Assembly: GCA_003157945.1 (NCBI GenBank)
Contig: PMFY01000137.1
Location: forward strand, 1 to 8,997
Source: Acidimicrobiaceae bacterium
GTDB lineage: Bacteria > Actinomycetota > Acidimicrobiia > Acidimicrobiales > RAAP-2
Length of the DNA: 8,997 nt
Reading direction: 5' to 3'
Made by a program: the position numbers and the translations under genes. Positions 5,416 through 8,997 of this stretch are shown here, in pieces; within the stretch, counting starts at the first letter, position 1, and the number at the start of each line of letters is the position of its first letter. Below the pieces are notes generated by a model that was given only the letters and a program-made list of their open reading frames with translations, ran no database searches and was not told where the DNA came from.

Positions 5416-6330
5416 ATGGAACTCCGGCACCTCCAGGCCCTCACGGCCATCAGTGACCACGGCACGTTCTCGGCCGCCGCCGAGCACCTCGGCACGGTCC
5501 AGTCCAACATCTCGGCCCACGTGGCCCGCCTCGAGAAGGAGCTCGGCACCCCGCTCATCGACCGGGCCGACGGGCGCCTGACCGCCGAGGGCACGGTCGT
5601 CGTGGCGCGGGCCCGGCGCATCCTGTCGGAGCTCGACGCGCTCATGTCCGACGTGGCCGCCTGCAAGGACGAGGTCACCGGCACCGTCCGGGTGGGGATG
5701 ATCGGCACCACCGCCCGGTGGCTGGTCCCCCGCCTCATGGACGCCGTGGCCCAGCGCCATCCCCAGCTCCGCCTCGTCATCGTCGAGGGCAACACGACAG
5801 GGCTCGAGCCGCAGCTGGCCAACGGCCAGCTCGACCTGGCCATCCTCCACCTCCCGGTGAGCGGCAAGGACCTCGTGACACGCCTCCTGTTCGAGGAGGA
5901 CCTGATGCTGGTGGTGCCCGAGGGACATCCCATCGCCGCCATGGACCGTCCCCTGCAGCTCGAGGACCTGGCCGACCTCGAGCTGCTGCTGCCCCTGCCG
6001 GGCACGGCGTTCCGGGACGAGCTCGACAGCGTCACCCGTCCGCTCGGCATCACCCTCCTGCCCGCCGCCGAGATCGACGGGCTCCGGCTCATCGCCTCCC
6101 TCACCTTCGAGGGCTACGGCCCGGCCATCCTCCCGGCCACGGCCATCCCCGGATGGCTCCGGGAGCGGTTCCACCAGGTGCAGGTCATCGGCCTCCCCCG
6201 CCGGCGGGTCGGCGTGGCCCAGCGCAGCCGCGGCCTGCCGTCCGCCCCCACGCGGGCCCTCCTCGAGCTGCTCCGGTCGACGGTGGCCCAGCCCGAGGGT
6301 CGCCCGCAGGGCCTGCACGTCCCGGACTGA
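5416..6330 (+). CDS. LysR-family transcriptional regulator
   Basis: This 304-residue protein is a full-length LysR regulator. Residues 1-60 are the winged helix-turn-helix: MELRHLQALTAISDHGTFSA, then AAEHLGTVQSNISAHVARLE, then KELGTPLIDR...LTAEG. A linker helix follows (about 61-88), then the periplasmic-binding-protein-like effector domain from about residue 90 (GTVRVGMIGTTARWLVPRLM, QLDLAILHLPVSGKDLVTRLLFEEDLMLVVPEGHPI). The ligand cannot be read from the sequence. The frame is open back to 5197, but ATG 5416 gives the standard LysR N-terminus and the upstream part overlaps the 6C RNA and its promoter. The gene is divergent from the 6C RNA with a palindrome between them. No metabolic gene lies next to it on the divergent side except the HAD/acyltransferase cluster, so the nearest transcript it could control is the small RNA. 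Confidence 0.93.
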   Translation: MELRHLQALTAISDHGTFSAAAEHLGTVQSNISAHVARLEKELGTPLIDRADGRLTAEGTVVVARARRILSELDALMSDVAACKDEVTGTVRVGMIGTTARWLVPRLMDAVAQRHPQLRLVIVEGNTTGLEPQLANGQLDLAILHLPVSGKDLVTRLLFEEDLMLVVPEGHPIAAMDRPLQLEDLADLELLLPLPGTAFRDELDSVTRPLGITLLPAAEIDGLRLIASLTFEGYGPAILPATAIPGWLRERFHQVQVIGLPRRRVGVAQRSRGLPSAPTRALLELLRSTVAQPEGRPQGLHVPD

Positions 6331-6335
6331 GCCCG

Positions 6336-6355
6336 GCTCCCCGGACGGGGTGAGC
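6336..6355. terminator. GC-rich hairpin between convergent genes, candidate terminator
   Basis: CCCC (6339-6342), loop GGAC, GGGG (6347-6350), extended by GCT (6336-6338) with AGC (6353-6355) across a two-base bulge, in the 36-base gap between the lysR stop and the YqgE-family stop. No T tract on either strand. It may slow transcription from both sides. Confidence 0.3.
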
Positions 6356-6366
6356 GGCGGATCGCC

Positions 6367-7002
6367 TCAGTTGGCGGTGGGGTCCGAGGGGAAGCCGGAC
6401 ACGAGGGCCAGCGCGCCGCCCTGGCGGCGCAGCACCCGGCGCCACAGGCCCTCGGGGTCGGCCGTGACGGGATCACGGGCCTCGGCCGGCACCACGTACC
6501 ACGATCCCTCCTCGATCTCGTCCTCGAGCTGCCCCGTCTCCCAGCCGGCGTAGCCGGAGAAGAGGCGCGCTCCGACGATCGACCCGGCCACCGCCGTCGG
6601 GTCGCTGCCGAGGTCGACGGTGCCCAGGGGCCGGGCGTCGTCGATGAGCAGTCGCCATCCCGTCGGACACTCCGGCGCACCCTCGGTGGCCGCACGGCGA
6701 TCGGCCAGCCGGACCAGGCCGATCAGGGCGTCGCGTGCCACCGGGCCGCCCGTGAACAGCTCGGCCGGGGCCGTGGCCAGGTCGTGCCACTGCGGCAGCA
6801 GCTGGTCCACGGCCACGCCGCCGGGCCGGTCGATCACCACACCCATCGCTCCGTGCGGGCCGTGGTCCAGCACCAGGATGACCCGTCGCCAGAAGTTGGG
6901 GTCGTCGACGGCCGGAGTGGCGACCAGCAGGCATCCCGTCAGGTCCGACGGTTCCGGCTCGCCCCCGAAGGGGTCGAACTCGCTGAAGGGCTCGATGGGC
7001 AC
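6367..7002 (-). CDS. YqgE/AlgH family protein (DUF179)
   Basis: This 211-residue protein starts at GTG 7002. The family signature is clear: LTGCLLVATPAVDDPNFWRRVILVLDHGPHGAMGVVIDRP (residues 21-60), LFTGGPVARDALIGLVRL (82-99), ARLFSGYAGWETGQLEDEIEEGSWYVV, and the C-terminal WRRVLRRQGG. YqgE/AlgH proteins are about 185-210 residues, so it is full length. The fold is a soluble alpha/beta domain; no biochemical function is firmly established, and the AlgH name comes from an effect on alginate expression in Pseudomonas. It has no signal peptide and no membrane segment. The acidic N-terminus (PIEPFSEFDPFGGEPEPSD) precedes the conserved domain. The frame remains open upstream, but that translation is low-complexity Gly/Arg. 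Only a weak CATCAT lies 6 bases before the GTG, with no clear ribosome-binding site. It is convergent with lysR and divergent from the crotonase gene. Confidence 0.9.
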   Translation of the reverse strand: MPIEPFSEFDPFGGEPEPSDLTGCLLVATPAVDDPNFWRRVILVLDHGPHGAMGVVIDRPGGVAVDQLLPQWHDLATAPAELFTGGPVARDALIGLVRLADRRAATEGAPECPTGWRLLIDDARPLGTVDLGSDPTAVAGSIVGARLFSGYAGWETGQLEDEIEEGSWYVVPAEARDPVTADPEGLWRRVLRRQGGALALVSGFPSDPTAN

Positions 7003-7143
7003 GCCCCGATGATGGCCCAAGGGGCCGGGGTCCGGCACGCCACCGTGACCGTCGCCGGCCCGGCGCCCGCCGTCCCGACCGTCGGCCCGGCCGCCGCCGG
7101 GGCGCCCGGCCGTCGGATGAATGGCGCGGCAGCCGTGGGTCGG

Positions 7144-7147
7144 TGAG
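7144..7147 (+). promoter_or_regulatory. Ribosome-binding site supporting start 7157
   Basis: GAGG lies 9 bases before ATG 7157. The in-frame ATG at 7121 would add residues MARQPWVGEAGA outside the conserved crotonase domain, so this site decides the start. Confidence 0.55.
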
Positions 7148-7156
7148 GCTGGGGCC

Positions 7157-7957
7157 ATGGCTCTCGTCACCGTCACCACGCCCGCCCCGAACGTGCGCAC
7201 CATCACGCTGGACAACCCGGCCCGGTTGAACTCGATGTCGTTCGCCCTGGTGGCCGACCTCTACGCCGCCATCGCCGACGTGGCGGCCGACAACGACTGC
7301 CGGGCGGTGGTCCTGACCGGCGCCGGCCGCGCCTTCTGTTCCGGGCTCGAGCTCGAGCACGCCGGCATGCCCCCCGGCACCGAGGACATGGGGCGCCATC
7401 TGATGGGCCTGCGGGCCATGGAGTACATGGGCGGCATCGTGCCCGCCCTGCGCAACATGCCGCAGCCGGTCATCGCCGCCGTCAACGGCCCGGCCTACGG
7501 CGGGGGGATGTGCCTCAGCCTCGGCGCCGACGTCCGGTTGGCCGGGCGGTCGGCCGTCTTCTGCGGTGCCGGCATCACCAACGGCCTGACCGGCTGCGAG
7601 CTGGGGGTCAGCTGGCTGCTGCCCCGGGCGGTCGGGACGTCGCGGTCGAACGAGATCATCCTGACGGGCCGCAAGGTGGACGCCGAGGAGGCCGAGCGCA
7701 TCGGACTCGTCTCCCAGCTCCTGGACGACGACGAGGTGGTCGACCGGGCCGTCGGGATGGCGGTCCACCTCTGCACCCTCAGCCCCCTCGGGCTCACCCT
7801 GACCAAGGACACCCTGTGGGGCTCGCTCGAGGTGGGCAGCCTGCAGACCGCCGTCGACCTGGAGAACCGGACCCAGCTGCTGGCCGGGTTCACGGGGAAC
7901 CTGAACGAGGCCGCCGCCGCCTTCAAGGAGAAGCGGCGCCCCGTCTACACGGAGTAG
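7157..7957 (+). CDS. Enoyl-CoA hydratase/isomerase (crotonase) family protein
   Basis: This 266-residue protein is a full-length crotonase-superfamily member. It shows ITLDNPARLNSMS near the N-terminus, VVLTGAGRAFCSGLEL (50-65, first oxyanion-hole segment), PVIAAVNGPAYGGGMCLSLGADVRLA (104-129; G116 as second oxyanion-hole glycine), GLTGCELGVSWLLPRAVG (143-160) and the AEEAERIGLVSQLL segment (176-189). Family members bind acyl-CoA and act in fatty-acid, amino-acid or secondary metabolism. Aligned by eye with rat enoyl-CoA hydratase, the two catalytic glutamates (E144, E164) are Cys119 and Gly139, while an acidic E148 sits in the CELG motif, a position where related sequences carry Asp or Glu. 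A standard hydratase role is therefore uncertain; an isomerase, hydrolase or other CoA reaction is possible. ATG 7157 follows GAGG at good spacing and is preferred over in-frame 7121. A small CGFCGGWH protein follows after 4 bases. Confidence 0.9.
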   Translation: MALVTVTTPAPNVRTITLDNPARLNSMSFALVADLYAAIADVAADNDCRAVVLTGAGRAFCSGLELEHAGMPPGTEDMGRHLMGLRAMEYMGGIVPALRNMPQPVIAAVNGPAYGGGMCLSLGADVRLAGRSAVFCGAGITNGLTGCELGVSWLLPRAVGTSRSNEIILTGRKVDAEEAERIGLVSQLLDDDEVVDRAVGMAVHLCTLSPLGLTLTKDTLWGSLEVGSLQTAVDLENRTQLLAGFTGNLNEAAAAFKEKRRPVYTE

Positions 7958-7961
7958 GGCC

Positions 7962-8189
7962 GTGGCCAAGGCCCGCAGGGGCAGGAAGCCGCCGCGGCGC
8001 AGCACCCGGGAGTCGGGCGGAGGTGTGCGGGAGCACTGGCGGGCCGACGGCCGGCCGAAGACGAGCTACGGGTCGTCCGACGACGCCAACCGCTACGCCC
8101 TCCAGGTCCTCCTCGAGGGCGGCGTCCAGCTCGATCCCTACGTCTGCGGCTTCTGCGGCGGCTGGCACCTGGGGAACCGCCGGGACTGA
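7962..8189 (+). CDS. Small basic protein with CxxC-GGWH motif, function unknown
   Basis: This 75-residue protein starts at GTG 7962. The N-terminal 35 residues are rich in Arg and Lys (MAKARRGRKPPRRSTRES), the middle contains SYGSSDDANRYALQVLLEGG, and the end has PYVCGFCGGWHLGNRRD with C62, C65 and H69. The CGxCGGWHLG ending resembles small proteins scattered through actinobacterial and phage genomes (often with C..CG.WH.G), which I recognise as a group without known function. The Cys-Cys-His cluster plus a basic tail suggests a half zinc-ribbon that may bind nucleic acid or pair with a partner supplying a fourth ligand; this is inference. It begins 4 bases after the crotonase stop, without a convincing ribosome-binding site, so it is probably translated by coupling. 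Codon use matches its neighbours. Confidence 0.7.
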   Translation: MAKARRGRKPPRRSTRESGGGVREHWRADGRPKTSYGSSDDANRYALQVLLEGGVQLDPYVCGFCGGWHLGNRRD

Positions 8190-8236
8190 CCCGTCGGGCC
8201 ACCCGGCCGTCCGCCGACCGGCACCGGAGGCAAACC

Positions 8237-8262
8237 GACTGTACCGTCCGGACGGTATAGTC
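8237..8262. promoter_or_regulatory. 26-bp near-perfect palindrome, TetR operator
   Basis: The left half GACTGTACCGTCC and the right half GGACGGTATAGTC are reverse complements at 12 of 13 positions (G8241 against T8258 is the only mismatch). It lies directly before the TetR gene and covers its -10 element, as expected for autorepression. Two TetR dimers or one long-footprint dimer could fit. Confidence 0.8.
8256..8261 (+). promoter_or_regulatory. -10 element TATAGT of the tetR-MFS transcript (leaderless)
   Basis: TATAGT matches TATAAT in five of six bases and ends 6 bases before GTG 8268, so the transcript would begin at the start codon. There is no ribosome-binding site. An ATG at 8263 opens only a two-codon frame (ATG GGG TGA) and is not a start. 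No good -35 is visible. Confidence 0.6.
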
Positions 8263-8267
8263 ATGGG

Positions 8268-8885
8268 GTGACCACCACGACCTCCTCCACTCCGGCGCGG
8301 ACGGACCGGAACCCGTTGCGGGGCGGCCGGGACGGTCCCTCCACCAAGCGGCGCATCCTCGACGCCGCCGAGCAGGTCATCCTGCGCGACGGCGTGGGGC
8401 ACCTGACCCTCGAGGCCGCGGCCCACCAGGCCGGACTGTCCAAGGGCGGCGTGCTCTACCACTTCCCCACCCGGGACGCCCTGGTGGCGGCCATGGTGGC
8501 GCGCATCATCGAGCAGTTCGAAGACGACATCGCCGCCTACCTGCCGGCCCCGGGTACGCCCGGTGACGGCCGACCCGGCGCGTTCGCCCGGGCCTACGTG
8601 CGGGCCACCACGGCACCGATCTCGGAGGGCGAGGAGCGCCTCGGCGCCGCCCTGCTGGCCGCGGCGGCCGCCGAGCCCGAGCTGCTCGTGCCGCTCCAGG
8701 AGGCCGCCGACGGCTGGCAGGCCCGCCTGGTCGACGACGGGCTCGACCCGACGACGGCCACCGTGGTCCGGATGGCGTGCGACGGCCTGTGGCTCTGCGA
8801 CCTGTTCGGCCTGGCCTCCCCCCGCGGGAGCCTGCGCGCCGATGTCGCCACCGCCCTCGAGCGCCTGGCCGGGGACGCGTCGTGA
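8268..8885 (+). CDS. TetR-family transcriptional repressor
   Basis: This 205-residue protein has a TetR N-terminal DNA-binding domain at about 24-70: STKRRILDAAEQVILRDG, then LTLEAAAHQAGLSKGGVLYHFPTRDALV with the helix-turn-helix at roughly 47-66 and the family-typical LYHFPTRDAL. The C-terminal half (75-203) is helical and Ala/Leu-rich (ERLGAALLAAAAAEPELLVPLQEAADGW; MACDGLWLCDLFGL) and would form the ligand pocket and dimer interface. The first 22 residues are a Thr/Arg-rich arm. The gene has its own palindromic operator over a leaderless promoter, and its TGA (8883-8885) overlaps the GTG of an MFS transporter. The usual reading is a drug- or metabolite-sensing repressor that controls itself and the transporter. 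The ligand is unknown. Confidence 0.92.
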   Translation: MTTTTSSTPARTDRNPLRGGRDGPSTKRRILDAAEQVILRDGVGHLTLEAAAHQAGLSKGGVLYHFPTRDALVAAMVARIIEQFEDDIAAYLPAPGTPGDGRPGAFARAYVRATTAPISEGEERLGAALLAAAAAEPELLVPLQEAADGWQARLVDDGLDPTTATVVRMACDGLWLCDLFGLASPRGSLRADVATALERLAGDAS

Positions 8886-8997
8886 TCCGCCGCGGCCCCG
8901 CGGGCGCCGTCGCGCCCCTGCCCGACGAGTCGGTGCGGCTCATCCGCATCCTGGCCATCACCGTGTTCCTGGAGTGGCTCGGGGCGACCGCCATCGT
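8882..8997 (+). CDS. N-terminus of a major facilitator superfamily (MFS) transporter, partial
   Basis: GTG 8882-8884 overlaps the tetR stop by GTGA and opens a frame that continues to the window edge (38 codons). After a short cytoplasmic stretch (MIRRGPAGAVAPLPDESVRL) comes the beginning of a hydrophobic helix, ILAITVFLEWLGATAIV, whose F.EWLGA pattern is typical of the first transmembrane helix of MFS exporters. With the TetR gene directly before it, an efflux pump under TetR control is the likely role. The family is inferred from a single partial helix and from context. Confidence 0.65.
   Translation, partial: MIRRGPAGAVAPLPDESVRLIRILAITVFLEWLGATAI

Noticed and set aside
6473..8005. A 510-codon minus-strand open frame across the YqgE and crotonase genes.
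   Set aside because: It is antisense to the crotonase gene and out of frame with YqgE; the translation is low-complexity.

Overview
The DNA is very GC-rich with G/C-biased third codon positions, frequent GTG starts, GTGA stop/start overlaps and several start codons lying just after a -10 hexamer with no Shine-Dalgarno. Together with a MurT/GatD pair, a HAD-IB/acyltransferase fusion and a 6C small RNA, this points to a high-GC actinobacterium. An acidimicrobial-type lineage is my guess, not something the sequence proves. Gene content is mostly housekeeping. There is no phage, insertion sequence, CRISPR array, tRNA or rRNA in the window.

Left part (1-5130). The tail of a probable LarA-like (lactate racemase domain) protein is followed closely by a PlsC-type acyltransferase, both on +. 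Converging on them is a four-gene minus-strand cluster, read right to left: a HAD-IB phosphatase/acyltransferase fusion, murT, gatD and a small DUF3052-type protein. The first three are joined by GTGA overlaps. MurT and GatD together amidate the D-Glu of lipid II. The fusion protein acts on glycerophospholipid precursors or a phosphorylated small molecule. The cluster therefore looks like an envelope-synthesis unit.

Centre (5131-6366). The gap between this cluster and a divergent LysR regulator is the most interesting part. On the minus strand it holds a convincing 6C-type small RNA: two hairpins with C-rich loops, the second doubling as terminator. It has its own TTGACT/TACAGT-like promoter. 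A 15-bp palindrome, a good candidate LysR operator, sits about 55 bp upstream of the predicted sRNA start and overlaps the probable -10 of the LysR gene. This suggests that the regulator controls both itself and the sRNA.

Right part (6367-8997). A YqgE/AlgH-family protein (-) is followed by a divergent crotonase-superfamily gene that appears to lack both canonical hydratase glutamates. Four bases after it is a small CGFCGGWH protein. Last is a TetR regulator with a near-perfect 26-bp operator over its own promoter, overlapping by GTGA the start of an MFS transporter that runs off the window: a typical repressor/efflux pair.
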